Source: JAURVT01 sp049059935 (GTDB lineage Bacteria; Actinomycetota; Actinomycetes; Propionibacteriales; Nocardioidaceae). From it: 64,000 nt of DNA. The DNA is taken from assembly GCF_049059935.1 (NCBI RefSeq), contig NZ_JBMGQR010000005.1, forward strand, positions 1 through 64,000, in the 5' to 3' direction. This document shows positions 26,277 to 37,031 of the stretch, one piece after another (the stretch's first letter is position 1; each line of letters begins with the position of its first letter). A program made the position numbers and the translations under genes. The notes under the pieces are model-generated. The model worked only from the letters and a program-made list of their open reading frames with translations, ran no database searches and was not told where the DNA came from.

Positions 26277-27388
26277 GCGAGGATCTCCTCGGGCGTGGTC
26301 GCGGAGAGGCCGAGGGCGTCGGCGACCGGCTGGCTGGTGACCTGCCCACCATAGGTGCTCAGGCCCTTGCGGAGGCTCTCATCGGCCCGGAGCGCCGCGC
26401 GCCAGCCCTGGTTCGCGAGCTTCATCGTGTACGGCAGCGTGACGTTGGTCAGCGCGTGCGTGGAGGTGTGCGGCACGGCGCCGGGCATGTTGGCCACGCA
26501 GTAGAACACCGACTCGTGCACGCGGTAGGTCGGGTCGGCGTGCGTGGTGGGGCGGGAGTCCTCGAAGCAGCCGCCCTGGTCGATCGAGATGTCGACGAGG
26601 ACGCTGCCCGGCTTCATCCGGCGCACCAGGTCGTTGCTCACCAGCGTCGGGGCCTTGGCGCCCGGCACCAGCACGGCGCCGACCACCAGGTCGGCCCCCA
26701 GCACGGCCTGCTCGAGCTGGAACGCGTTGGAGGTGACGGTCTGGATGCGTCCGCCGAACACCTGGTCGACGTGACGGAGCTTGTCGACGTCGAGGTCGAG
26801 CAGCGTGACGCGGGCGCCCATGCCGAGCGCGACGGTGGCGGCGTTGACGCCCGACACCCCGCCGCCGATGACGACGACGTCGGCCGCGTGCACCCCGGGC
26901 ACGCCGCCCATGAGCACGCCGCGGCCGCCCTGGGAGCTCATCAGGTGGTAGGCGCCTGCCTGCGGGGCCAGCCGTCCGGCCACCTCGCTCATCGGCGCGA
27001 GCAGCGGGAGCGCGCCGGACGCGGTCTGCACGGTCTCGTACGCGATGCCGGTGACGTTCGCGGCGAGCAGCGCGTCGGTGCACTCGCGCGAGGCCGCCAG
27101 GTGCAGGTAGGTGAAGAGCACCTGGCCGTCGCGCATCCGGTGGAACTCCTCGGCGACCGGCTCCTTGACCTTGAGCACGAGGTCGCCGGCCGCCCAGGTG
27201 GCGTCGGCGTCGTCGGCGATCTTGGCGCCGGCGGCGCTCAGCTCGTCGTCGGTGATCGACGAGCCGGTGCCGGCGCCCGTCTCGACGGTGACCTCGTGCC
27301 CGGCCCGCACCAGCTCGTGCACGCCGGCGGGCGTGATCGCCACCCGGTACTCGTGGTTCTTGACCTCGCGGGGGACGGCGACGCGCAT
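26273..27388 (-). CDS. ald: Alanine dehydrogenase
   Basis: A 371-residue NAD-dependent enzyme interconverting L-alanine and pyruvate plus ammonia. The N-terminus PREVKNHEYRVAITP contains the substrate arginine. KVKEP and LFTYLHLAAS hold the catalytic lysine and histidine region, and the NAD loop is VVIGGGVSGVNAA. ISIDQGGCFEDSRPTTH is the signature near the C-terminus. The ATG has CAGGAG six bases upstream. Its stop overlaps the CTG start of xerD. A palindromic repeat lies in its upstream gap. Confidence 0.96.
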   Translation of the reverse strand: MRVAVPREVKNHEYRVAITPAGVHELVRAGHEVTVETGAGTGSSITDDELSAAGAKIADDADATWAAGDLVLKVKEPVAEEFHRMRDGQVLFTYLHLAASRECTDALLAANVTGIAYETVQTASGALPLLAPMSEVAGRLAPQAGAYHLMSSQGGRGVLMGGVPGVHAADVVVIGGGVSGVNAATVALGMGARVTLLDLDVDKLRHVDQVFGGRIQTVTSNAFQLEQAVLGADLVVGAVLVPGAKAPTLVSNDLVRRMKPGSVLVDISIDQGGCFEDSRPTTHADPTYRVHESVFYCVANMPGAVPHTSTHALTNVTLPYTMKLANQGWRAALRADESLRKGLSTYGGQVTSQPVADALGLSATTPEEILA

Positions 27389-27510
27389 GGGGACTCCTGT
27401 GCTCGGTGACGGCTGTCCGTCCACCGTAGGCCGACTCTCGCCCCCTGTCGCCTGACGACCTGTCCACGTCCGTCCGGCTCGGCGGTCACTGTGTCCAGGG
27501 CGCACGGCTG

Positions 27511-27603
27511 TCGGTTTCCCAGGTTCACCTGGGAAACCGACGGGACCCCGGAGAACTCCCCATGGTCTCGTCGGAACACCAGGTGAACCTGGGATTCCGA
27601 CGG
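27511..27603. repeat. Dispersed palindromic repeat, family 1, copy A
   Basis: This contains two hairpins: TCGGTTTCCCAGGT pairs perfectly with ACCTGGGAAACCGA (27511-27540), and CGTCGGAA...CCAGGT with ACCTGG...TTCCGACG (27569-27603), joined by a 28-base linker with GGAGAACTCC. A closely related element in opposite orientation lies at 60526-60600. It sits in the 219-bp gap between the nudix stop and the ald start and may also act as a terminator. Nothing else is apparent in that gap. Confidence 0.75.
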
Positions 27604-27607
27604 CGGG

Positions 27608-28233
27608 TCAGGCGAGGCGGTGGGCGTGGGCGGCGAGGAGGCCGATCATCGTCATGCAGTCGCCGATGCGGCCCTCGAGGGCGGCGCGGACGGCGTCGTC
27701 GAAGGGCACCCACACGACGCCCATGTCGGCCTCCTCGCCCTCGCGGACGGTGCGGTCGGCGTCGGGGACGAGCGACAGGCCGCGGGCGAGGAACACCTCC
27801 CAGCGCTCGGCGGTGTAGCCGGGCGACGCGTGCGCGCGGTGCACCAGGGGCTCCCAGTGCTCGGCGACGAGGTCGGTCTCCTCGCCCAGCTCGCGCCTGG
27901 CGGCCTCGAGCGGGGACTCGCCCGGCACGTCGAGGACGCCGGCGGGCAGCTCGAGCAGCCGGTGCGCGACGGGGTGGCGGTACTGCTCGAGCAGCAGCAC
28001 GCGGTCGTCGTCGTCGACCACCACGACGCCGACGGCGCCCTTGTGCTCGACCACCTGCCGGGTCAGCTCGTGGCCGTCCGGCGCCGTCACCCGGTCCTCA
28101 CGCACCGACATGTACGACCCGTCGTACAACCGGCTGGACCCGGCGACGGGCCAGTGCTGCTCGCGGTCGCGCACCTGCTCGCCGGGCGCGGGGAGGAATC
28201 CCGGCAGGCTCGGGTGCGGCGCCCGGTCGGTGC

Positions 28234-28237
<4 letters not shown>
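27608..28237 (-). CDS. Nudix hydrolase, ADP-ribose pyrophosphatase type
   Basis: A 209-residue Nudix protein. The box GESPLEAARRELGEETDLV carries the metal-binding REL-GEE core, with Asp replacing the usual last glycine. LLLEQYRHPVAHRLLELPAG upstream is the ADP-ribose pyrophosphatase signature. The expected reaction is hydrolysis of ADP-ribose to AMP and ribose 5-phosphate. The GTG overlaps the pyrG stop. The equivalent gene (Rv1700) lies between pyrG and xerD in M. tuberculosis, supporting orthology. Confidence 0.9.
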
Positions 28238-29934
<1,697 letters not shown>

Positions 29935-30058
29935 GGAGAGCTCCCGCGGTCGTAAGGCTTGGAGCACTCGCACGGCAACGGCGCGACCGATGATCCGGCC
30001 CTACCGAGGGCGAGTGCCCTCCACGGGATTCCAGCCTACCAACAGACCGGCGCGGACC

Positions 30059-30964
30059 TCAGGACCCGGTCGCTCCCGGCATGGCGCCGTCGGCGGCGTC
30101 GACCGCGCCGTACTGGCCCGCTCCGCCGTCGGACTGCTGACGCAGGGCGAGGACGGTCACGGCGGCGCCGGCGGGCGTCTCGGCGGTGTCGACCGTGGAG
30201 ACGCTGGAGGCGGTGTCGCCGCCACGGACGCCGGCGACGGCGCCGTCGCCACGGGCCGAGGCGGGGTTGCCGGCCACGACGACGCCCTTGCTGGCCTCGT
30301 CCATGCCGCCGGCCAGGGCCGCGGCGACGTCGCCGGTGCCCGAGCCGTCGGGGTCGCCCGCGACGAGCACCGCGAGGGTGCCGCGCTCGGTGGGGGTCTT
30401 CTCGGCCTTGGCCAGGCCGGACTCGGTGAAGGCCGACGCGATCGTGGTGGCCGACTCGTCGACCGCGGCCGGGGTGTCGGCGTCGGTGAGGAACGCGCGC
30501 GCCAGGGCCGTGCCGACGCGTCCGTAGCTCTCGCCGCCGCTCGGCACGCCGTCGACGCCGCTGAGCGACTGGTCGGCGACGCCCTCGGCGAACTGGCGGC
30601 CCGACGGGTCGAGCAGCTTGGACGACAGCGCGACCTGCGAGGTGACCTTGCCGCCGGCGGCGGTGATGTCGCCGGTGACCTCGCGGACGGCCGAGCCGTC
30701 GGCACCGGGGAGCACGAAGACGGTGACACCGGCGCCGGAGAGCTGGTCCTTGATCAGCGCGGGCGCGACGCCGTCGGCGAAGTCGTCCTGGAACTGCCGC
30801 ACCTGCTGGTCGGCGGCGGTCTGCGAGCGCGAGGCGGAGTCGTCGGCCGAGGCGAGGTCGGTGTCGAGGGCCCCGCCCAGCAGGCCGGCGCCGAGCGTGA
30901 CGCCCACGGCCAGCGCGAGGAAGACCGCGACGAGGGAGACGATGTGGTACCGGAAGTCGATCAC
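30059..30964 (-). CDS. SteB/MctB-type copper transporter family protein
   Basis: A 301-residue protein beginning MIDFRYHIVSLVAVFLALAV, one N-terminal membrane helix followed by a coiled-coil stretch (about 40-65, QTAADQQVRQFQDD) and a large extracytoplasmic domain. This is the MctB family: in mycobacteria a channel linked to copper efflux, and in Corynebacterium (SteB) a partner of SteA in cell separation and peptidoglycan hydrolase activation. The gene overlaps steA by GTGA, which favours the SteAB role. Copper ligands are not obvious in the sequence. Confidence 0.88.
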   Translation of the reverse strand: MIDFRYHIVSLVAVFLALAVGVTLGAGLLGGALDTDLASADDSASRSQTAADQQVRQFQDDFADGVAPALIKDQLSGAGVTVFVLPGADGSAVREVTGDITAAGGKVTSQVALSSKLLDPSGRQFAEGVADQSLSGVDGVPSGGESYGRVGTALARAFLTDADTPAAVDESATTIASAFTESGLAKAEKTPTERGTLAVLVAGDPDGSGTGDVAAALAGGMDEASKGVVVAGNPASARGDGAVAGVRGGDTASSVSTVDTAETPAGAAVTVLALRQQSDGGAGQYGAVDAADGAMPGATGS

Positions 30965-32145
30965 GGGAGGAGCTCCTGGATCCGGTCGACCAGCGAGGCG
31001 ACGCCCGAGGTCACGGGCTCCAGCCAGTCGCTGCCGACGGGGGTGGTGGACAGGGCGAGGACGAGGGCGACGGCGGCCGCGAGGAGCAGCACCAGCAGCA
31101 GGCCCAGCCCGACCCGCGGGCGGTGGATCGTGGCGACGGCCTGGGCGTCGATCAGCTTGGAGCCGACGCGCAGCCGGGCCAGGAACGTGCTGGCCGACGA
31201 CGAGCGTCCGCCGTCGAGGTACTCCACCAGGTTCGCGTGGATGCCGGCGGTGACGATGACGGTGGCGCCGCGGTCGTCGGCGAGGATCATCGCGAGGTCC
31301 TCGGCCGCTCCCCCGGCGCCGAAGCGCAGCACCTCGACGCCCAGGCGCTCGAGTCGCTCGGCGTCGGTGGTGCGTCCGGTGCGGCCGGTCTGCTCGACGA
31401 CCTCGGCGCCGCAGCGCAGCACGCGGTCGGACAGGCCGTCGAGGTGGCCGACGACGACGTCCGGCTGCAGACCCGCCTCGAGCAGGACGTCGGCACCGCC
31501 CTCGACGCCCATGAGCACGGGCCTGTGCTCCTTGATGTAGTGCCGCAGCGCCCGCAGGTCGCGCGCGTGGCCGTGGCCGGCAGTGACCAGCACGACCGGA
31601 CGGCCCTCGATGCGGGTGGTGAGCTCGGGCACGCCGACGCCGTCGAGGAGCAGCTCCTGCTCGCGGCGCAGGTGCTCGGACGCGTTGACGGTGAACGACT
31701 CGAGCTGGGTGGTCATGCCGGCGCGCGCGTCGGACTTGAGCGCGGCCACGCGGTGCGCGTCGAGCACGTCGCCGCTCACGCGGCTGCCGTCGGTGCGGCT
31801 GACGGTGCCCTCGTCGTCGATGACGACCTTGTCGCCCTCGGACAGGGTGCCGAAGACGCCGGCCCCCACGCGGTCGACGAGCAGGATGCCCGCGGCGGCG
31901 ATCACCTCGGGGCCGAGGTTGGGGTAGCGGCCGGAGGTCGACGCGGAGGCGTTGACGACGGCGGCGACGCCGCAGCGCACCAGGGCCTCGGCGCTCTCGC
32001 GGTCGAGGTCGACGTGGTCGATCACCGCGATGTCACCGGGCTTGAGCCGTTTGGTGAGGTTCTTGGTCCGCCGGTCCATGCGCACGGTCCCGCTGGTGCC
32101 ACCCGCGGCCGGCGCGGCGGGACGACGCAGGTTCGGAATCTTCAT
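30961..32145 (-). CDS. SteA-type cell-separation protein
   Basis: A 394-residue protein with a C-terminal membrane helix (about residues 350-372, GLGLLLVLLLAAAVALVLAL) and a large cytoplasmic part with thiamine-pyrophosphokinase-like features: VLMGVEGGADVLLEAGLQPDVVVGHLDG and VIVTAGIHANLVEYLD. It matches SteA (Rv1697/cg1603 type), which forms a membrane complex with SteB and influences septal cleavage. It lies between recN and steB, as in corynebacteria. ATG 32145 is used; GTG at 32154 is an alternative. Confidence 0.88.
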   Translation of the reverse strand: MKIPNLRRPAAPAAGGTSGTVRMDRRTKNLTKRLKPGDIAVIDHVDLDRESAEALVRCGVAAVVNASASTSGRYPNLGPEVIAAAGILLVDRVGAGVFGTLSEGDKVVIDDEGTVSRTDGSRVSGDVLDAHRVAALKSDARAGMTTQLESFTVNASEHLRREQELLLDGVGVPELTTRIEGRPVVLVTAGHGHARDLRALRHYIKEHRPVLMGVEGGADVLLEAGLQPDVVVGHLDGLSDRVLRCGAEVVEQTGRTGRTTDAERLERLGVEVLRFGAGGAAEDLAMILADDRGATVIVTAGIHANLVEYLDGGRSSSASTFLARLRVGSKLIDAQAVATIHRPRVGLGLLLVLLLAAAVALVLALSTTPVGSDWLEPVTSGVASLVDRIQELLP

Positions 32146-32211
32146 CGCCGTCACTGTGCCACGCGGGACAGGCGTGACGCGGGAGGCGCGACGGGCGTCA
32201 GCCCGGGCGTG

Positions 32212-33936
32212 TCAGGCGGCGCCGGCCCGGTCGACCGAGGCCATCTCGAGCAGCTCGGCGGCGTGGGCCTCGGCGGTGGCCGAGCCCTCGAGCCCGGCGA
32301 GCATCCGCGACAGCTCGGCCACGCGTCCGCCGTCGTCGAGGGCGGCGACGCCGCTGGTGGTGACGGTGCCGTCGTCGGACTTGACCACCAGGTAGTGCTG
32401 GTCGGCGAACGCCGCCACCTGCGGCAGGTGGGTCACGGCGATCACCTGGGCGTGCCGGGCCAGGCGCGCGAGGCGGCGTCCGACCTCGACGGCCGCCTTG
32501 CCACCGATGCCGGCGTCGACCTCGTCGAAGACGAACGTGGGGACGCTGGTGCGGTCGGCGACCACCACCTCCAGCGCGAGCATGACCCGCGACAGCTCTC
32601 CCCCGCTGGCGCTGCGGGCGAGCGACCGGGCGGCCGACCCGGCGTTGGCGGCGAGCAGCAGCTCGACCTTGTCGGCGCCGTCGGGCCCGAGGTCGTCGGC
32701 GCCGGGGACCTCGGGTGCCTCGACGGCGACCTCGACGCGCGCGTGCGGCATGGCCAGCGCGTCGAGCTCGTCGGACACCCGGGTGGAGAGGCTGTCGGCG
32801 CCGCGACGACGTGCGGCGGTGAGCTGCTGCGCGAGGTCGACGAGCCGGGCGAGGAGGTCGTCGCGCTCGGCCTCCAGCGCGGCGATGCGGTCGTCGTCGC
32901 CCTGCAGCTCGCCGACGCGGGCGGCGGACTCGCGCGCCCACTCCAGCACCTCGTCGAGACCGGGCCCGTACTTGCGCTGCAGGCCGGCCAGGGCGGCGCG
33001 GCGGTCCTGCACGACGGCCAGCCGGGCCGGGTCGACGTCGACCGAGCGGGCGTAGGACGACAGCTCGGCGGCGACGTCGGCGACCAGGAACCCCGCCTCG
33101 CCGAGCCGGGACGCGAGCGCGTCGAGCTCGGGGTCGTGCGCGCGGACGGCGTCGAGCTGGCTCTGCGCCGACGCGAGCAGCGACGTGACGTCGACCGCCG
33201 CCTCGCCGGTGGTGTCGTCGCCGGAGAGCAGCCCGTGCGCCCCGTCGGCGGCCAGGGCGAGGCCCTCGCCGTGGGCCAGGCGGTCCTCCTCGGCGCGGAG
33301 GTCGGCGTCCTCGCCCACCTGCGGGTCGACGGTGGCGACCTCGTCGAGACCGAAGGTGAGGCGGTCGAGCTCCTGGGCGCGCTCGCGGGCCTGGGTGACC
33401 AGCTCGGTGAGCGTGCGGGTGACCTCGGTCCAGCGGGCGTGCGCGGGCCGGTACTGCTCCAGCAGCGGCGCGACCTCGTCGCCGGCGAACGCGTCGAGCG
33501 CGCCGCGCTGGGCGGCCGGGCGGAGCAGACGGTGCTGGTCGGACTGGCCGTGGACGGCGACGAGCTCGTCGCTGATGCGTCCCAGCACCCCGGCCGGGAC
33601 GGTGGCGCCGCCGACGTAGGCGCGCGAGCGACCCTCGCGCGAGACCGTGCGGCCGAGGATGACGCTGCCCTCGTCGAGCTCGCCGGCGGCGTCGTCGACG
33701 AGCTGGGCGACGCCGGGCACGTCGTCGACGCCCACCCGGGCCTCGACGCGGCTGCGTGCGTCGCCGTGGCGCACCAGCCCGGCGTCGGCGCGTCCGCCGC
33801 GCAGCAGGCCGAGCGCGGTGACGACCATGGTCTTGCCGGCGCCCGTCTCACCGGTGATGACGGTCAGACCGGGGCCGAGCTCGAGCTCGGCGTCGGCGAT
33901 GACGCCCAGCGAGCTGAGCCGGATCTCCTGCCACAT
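32212..33936 (-). CDS. recN: DNA repair protein RecN
   Basis: A 574-residue SMC-like ATPase acting in double-strand break repair. Walker A ITGETGAGKTMVV is at residues ~30-42, the Q-loop region is VAVHGQSDQHRLL, and the ABC signature ARSASGGELSRVMLALEVV is followed by FVFDEVDAGIGGKAA (Walker B) and VTHLPQVAAFADQH. Two helical coiled-coil segments (about 160-240 and 285-380) flank a hinge. The gene follows nadK by four bases and belongs to the tlyA-nadK-recN operon conserved across actinobacteria. Confidence 0.96.
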   Translation of the reverse strand: MWQEIRLSSLGVIADAELELGPGLTVITGETGAGKTMVVTALGLLRGGRADAGLVRHGDARSRVEARVGVDDVPGVAQLVDDAAGELDEGSVILGRTVSREGRSRAYVGGATVPAGVLGRISDELVAVHGQSDQHRLLRPAAQRGALDAFAGDEVAPLLEQYRPAHARWTEVTRTLTELVTQARERAQELDRLTFGLDEVATVDPQVGEDADLRAEEDRLAHGEGLALAADGAHGLLSGDDTTGEAAVDVTSLLASAQSQLDAVRAHDPELDALASRLGEAGFLVADVAAELSSYARSVDVDPARLAVVQDRRAALAGLQRKYGPGLDEVLEWARESAARVGELQGDDDRIAALEAERDDLLARLVDLAQQLTAARRRGADSLSTRVSDELDALAMPHARVEVAVEAPEVPGADDLGPDGADKVELLLAANAGSAARSLARSASGGELSRVMLALEVVVADRTSVPTFVFDEVDAGIGGKAAVEVGRRLARLARHAQVIAVTHLPQVAAFADQHYLVVKSDDGTVTTSGVAALDDGGRVAELSRMLAGLEGSATAEAHAAELLEMASVDRAGAA

Positions 33937-33940
33937 GGGC

Positions 33941-34897
33941 CTAGACCTCCTCGGGGATCGCGGCGACGGCGGCGTCGAGGGAGGCCTCGCGGCGCTCGGC
34001 GGCACCGCGCCAGCCGGCGACGGGGAGGTCGAACTTGCGGACGAGGCGGTCGGCGAACGGCGCCTGGTGCAGCCGGGCGAGGCGCACCGGCTGGTGAGAG
34101 CGCCGCACCTCGACGCGCGCGCCGGGCGGGAGGTCGAGGGTGCGGCGGCCGTCGCACCAGAGCACGCCGGTGGACGTGCCGGGGAGCACCTCGACGGCGA
34201 GCACCGAGCTCGGCGAGACCACCATCGGCCGCGCGAACAGGGCGTGGGCGCTGATCGGCACCATGAGCAGGGCCTCGACCTCGGGCCACACCACGGGGCC
34301 ACCGGCGCTGAAGTTGTAGGCGGTGGAGCCGGTGGGCGTCGCGCACACGACGCCGTCGCAGCCCCAGCGCGAGACCGGGCGGTCGTCGATCTCGACGACG
34401 AGCTCGAGCATCCGCTCCCGCGCGCTCTTCTCGACCGAGGCCTCGTTGAGCGCCCAGCTGCGCTCGACGGTCTCGCCGTCGACGTTGACGCAGACGTCGA
34501 TCGCGAGCCGCTCCTCGACGTCGTAGTCGCCGTCGACCACGCGGTCGACGGTGTGGCTGAGGTGGTCGACGTCGGCCTCGGCGAGGAACCCGACGTGCCC
34601 GAGGTTGACCCCGAGCAGGGGGGTGTCGTTGGGACGGGCCAGCTCGGCGCCGCGCAGGATGCTGCCGTCGCCGCCGAAGACCACGGCGAGCTCGCAGCCG
34701 GCGGACGCGCTGTCGTCGGCCTCGACGACGCGCAGCGACCCGGCGTCGTGGTGGCTGAGCCCCTCGGCGGAGTCGGCCAGGATGCGGACCTCGATGCCCG
34801 CCTCGCCCACCTGGCGGGCGAAGTCGGACGCGATGCGCGCGGCGGCCTCGCGTCCGGTGTGGACCAGCATCAGGATGGATCGGCGGGCTTCGCTCAC
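33941..34897 (-). CDS. nadK: NAD kinase
   Basis: A 318-residue enzyme phosphorylating NAD to NADP. The family signature FGGDGSILRGAE (GGDG motif) is at residues ~73-84, NLGHVGFLAE follows, and CATPTGSTAYNFSAGGP is the second conserved block. The GTG start overlaps the tlyA stop and has AAGGA six bases before it. ATP or polyphosphate use cannot be judged from sequence. Linkage with tlyA and recN is conserved from Mycobacterium to Nocardioides. Confidence 0.96.
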   Translation of the reverse strand: MSEARRSILMLVHTGREAAARIASDFARQVGEAGIEVRILADSAEGLSHHDAGSLRVVEADDSASAGCELAVVFGGDGSILRGAELARPNDTPLLGVNLGHVGFLAEADVDHLSHTVDRVVDGDYDVEERLAIDVCVNVDGETVERSWALNEASVEKSARERMLELVVEIDDRPVSRWGCDGVVCATPTGSTAYNFSAGGPVVWPEVEALLMVPISAHALFARPMVVSPSSVLAVEVLPGTSTGVLWCDGRRTLDLPPGARVEVRRSHQPVRLARLHQAPFADRLVRKFDLPVAGWRGAAERREASLDAAVAAIPEEV

Positions 34898-35721
34898 GCG
34901 GGAGTCCTTCCGGTGTCGGGTCCGGCAGCGACGACGGCTGCGGCCTCGTCGGGGCCGGCGGTCGCCGCGTCGGTCCTGAGCCAGCAAAAGTACTCGACGT
35001 TGCCCGACGGCCCGGGCAGTGGGCTGGGGGCCAGCCCGGCGGTGCCCCACCCGAGGGCACCGGCGGCCGCGCACACGCGCTCGACGGCCTCGGCCCGCAG
35101 CCCCGGGTCGCGGACCACGCCCTTCTTGCCCAACCGCTCGCGGCCGACCTCGAACTGCGGCTTGACCATGAGCACCAGGTCGCCGCCGGGGCGCACCACC
35201 GACGTCAGCGCCGGAAGAACCACGCGCAGCGAGATGAACGACAGGTCGGACACGACGAGGTCGACCGGTCCCCCGATGGTGTCGACGTCGATCTCGCGGA
35301 CGTTGGTGCGGTCGTGCACCTGGACGCGGGGGTCCTGCTGCAGCGACCAGACGAGCTGGCCGTACCCCACGTCGACCGCGACGACGCGCTCGGCGCCCCG
35401 CCGCAGCAGCACGTCGGTGAAGCCGCCGGTGGAGGCGCCGGCGTCCAAAACCCGGCGTCCCTCGACGGGGGCGAGCCCGAGCGGCTCCAGCACCTCGAGC
35501 GCGCCCAGCAGCTTGTGGGCGCCCCGCGACGCCCAGCCGGGGTCGTCGACGTCCTCGCGCACCAGCACGGCCTGGTCGGTGGAGACCCCGGTGGCGGGCT
35601 TGCTCGCGGGGGTGCCGTTGACGCTCACGCGTCCGGCGGCGATCAGCTCGGCGGCGTGGTCGCGCGAGCGGGCCATGCCGCGGCGCACCAGCTCGGCGTC
35701 GAGCCTCAGGCGTCGGGTCAC
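34894..35721 (-). CDS. tlyA: TlyA-family rRNA 2'-O-methyltransferase
   Basis: A 275-residue protein with an N-terminal S4 RNA-binding domain (RLDAELVRRGMARSRDHAAE, then GRVSVNGTPASKP) and a FtsJ-like Rossmann methyltransferase domain with the SAM loop LDAGASTGGFTDVLL, SDLSFISLR and MVKPQFEVGR. TlyA enzymes methylate 16S rRNA C1409 and 23S rRNA C1920, which makes ribosomes sensitive to capreomycin-type drugs. The GTG start overlaps the small gene upstream; its stop overlaps nadK. Confidence 0.95.
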   Translation of the reverse strand: MTRRLRLDAELVRRGMARSRDHAAELIAAGRVSVNGTPASKPATGVSTDQAVLVREDVDDPGWASRGAHKLLGALEVLEPLGLAPVEGRRVLDAGASTGGFTDVLLRRGAERVVAVDVGYGQLVWSLQQDPRVQVHDRTNVREIDVDTIGGPVDLVVSDLSFISLRVVLPALTSVVRPGGDLVLMVKPQFEVGRERLGKKGVVRDPGLRAEAVERVCAAAGALGWGTAGLAPSPLPGPSGNVEYFCWLRTDAATAGPDEAAAVVAAGPDTGRTPA

Positions 35722-35894
35722 GGTGCCTGCGGGGCCGGGGGCCCCTCGTCGCCCGCGTGGGTCAGGACGGCGCGCAGCTCGCCGTGGATCTGGTCGTAGA
35801 CCTGCGCGTGCGCGTCGACGGGGAGGTCGGCCAGCTGCTGCAGGCTCTCCAACACCGCGTCGACGCGCGGGTCACCGGTGCTCTCGTCGCTCAT
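35718..35894 (-). CDS. Small conserved protein upstream of tlyA
   Basis: A 58-residue acidic protein: DPRVDAVLESLQQLADLPVD forms a helix, VYDQIHGELRAVL a second, and the tail is Pro/Ala-rich. It overlaps tlyA (GTGA) and lies seven bases after the HAD gene. A similarly short reading frame occupies the same position in M. tuberculosis (Rv1693), so it is probably real. It has no recognisable domain; its overlap suggests a role linked to TlyA synthesis or simply coupling of translation. Confidence 0.75.
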   Translation of the reverse strand: MSDESTGDPRVDAVLESLQQLADLPVDAHAQVYDQIHGELRAVLTHAGDEGPPAPQAP

Positions 35895-35901
35895 GGGGCG
35901 A

Positions 35902-36951
35902 TCATCCCAGCAACGCGGCGAGCGCGTCGTGCGCCGGGCCGAGGTCTGGGGACGAACCCGCGTCGGCCTGCGCCCAGCCCCAGGTGAGCGCGGCGCGGAG
36001 CAGGCAGGTGGCGCCGGGCGCACCCGCGGCGTCGCCCACGTCGACAGAGCCGTCCGGCGCGACGCGCACTCCCCCGCACGTGACCGAGCCGTCCTGGCCG
36101 CCGGCGACCTCGGGGTGGGCGTGCAGCAGACCGGCGAGGTCGGCCGAGACGTAGGTGGGGCGACGGACCGGGTCGGCGGCGACCGCGTCGGCGAGCGTGC
36201 TGACCCCCGTCAGGACGAACAGGCTGTCGGCGCCCACGACGTTGGCGCCCTCGATGTCGGTGTCGAGCCGGTCGCCGACCATCAGGGGGTGGCGGCCGCC
36301 GACCCGCAGGACCGTCTCGTCGAACAGCGGCGCCCGCGGCTTGCCGGCGACGTCGGGCGTGCGTCCGGTGGCGGTGGCGATGGCCGCCACGAGCGTGCCG
36401 TTGCCCGGCGCGACCCCGCGCGCGGTGGGGACGGTCATGTCGGTGTTGCTGGCGATCCAGGGCAGGCCGGACGCGACCGCGTAGGTGCCCTCGGCCAGCA
36501 GCTCCCACCCGATCGTCGGGTGGAACCCCTGGACGACGGCCGCGGGCCCGTCGTCGAGGCTGCGGGTGGACCTCAGACCGAGCTCGGCGAGCGCCGCCTC
36601 GAGCCCCTCGCCGCCGACCACCAGGACCGTGGACCCCGCCGGCACGACCTCGCTGACCATGCGCGCCGCCGCCTGCGCGGACGTGACGACGTCGCCGTCC
36701 TCGGCGGGCACGCCCAGGCCGCGCAGCTTGTGCGCCACGGCCTGCGGCGGACGCGACGCGTTGTTGGTGACGTAGGCGAGCGTGGTGCTGGCCCGCGCGA
36801 CCTCGAGGGCTTCGACGGCCCCGGCGACCGCGGCCTCGCCGCGGTAGACGACCCCGTCGAGGTCGAGCATCGTCACGTCGTAGGCGTCGGCCAGCGGCCC
36901 GTCCGAGCTCTCGAGCGCGTGGACCTGGCGGGGCGACCCCGGCTGCTGCAC
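35902..36951 (-). CDS. HAD-superfamily (NagD-type) phosphatase
   Basis: A 349-residue HAD hydrolase. Motif I is MLDLDGVVYRG with the nucleophilic aspartate, motif II is YVTNNASRP, the lysine is in AGKPRAPLF and motif IV is PLMVGDRLDTDIEGA, with a C2 cap between. It is equivalent to Rv1692, reported as a glycerol-3-phosphate phosphatase. The extra C-terminal ~80 residues (after AHPEVAGGQ) are typical of this subfamily. GTG at 36951 with GAGGAG five bases upstream is the chosen start. A long perfect inverted repeat lies just upstream. Confidence 0.88.
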   Translation of the reverse strand: MQQPGSPRQVHALESSDGPLADAYDVTMLDLDGVVYRGEAAVAGAVEALEVARASTTLAYVTNNASRPPQAVAHKLRGLGVPAEDGDVVTSAQAAARMVSEVVPAGSTVLVVGGEGLEAALAELGLRSTRSLDDGPAAVVQGFHPTIGWELLAEGTYAVASGLPWIASNTDMTVPTARGVAPGNGTLVAAIATATGRTPDVAGKPRAPLFDETVLRVGGRHPLMVGDRLDTDIEGANVVGADSLFVLTGVSTLADAVAADPVRRPTYVSADLAGLLHAHPEVAGGQDGSVTCGGVRVAPDGSVDVGDAAGAPGATCLLRAALTWGWAQADAGSSPDLGPAHDALAALLG

Positions 36952-36973
36952 TGCGACTCCTCGGAGAACGTGG

Positions 36974-37020
36974 AACGGTCCGTCGGCGTCCACCCTAGGG
37001 ATGGGCGCCGACGGACCGTT
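36974..37020. promoter_or_regulatory. Perfect 15-bp-arm inverted repeat before the HAD gene
   Basis: AACGGTCCGTCGGCG (36974-36988) and its exact reverse complement (37006-37020) flank a 17-base loop. It lies 23 bases upstream of the HAD start, in its 5' leader, and downstream of the stress-protein gene. It could be a leader hairpin, an operator or a U-tract-less terminator. Confidence 0.5.
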
Positions 37021-37031
37021 CGTCGACTATC

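Noticed and set aside
30006..30021. A pyrG attenuator (GAGGGC-GAGT-GCCCTC hairpin).
   Set aside because: The stem is only six base pairs, lacks a T-run, and the leader has no initial G-run typical of reiterative pyrG control.
31123..34254. A plus-strand open frame of about 1,040 codons opposite steA and recN.
   Set aside because: This is an antisense shadow of conserved genes; long spurious frames are expected at this G+C.
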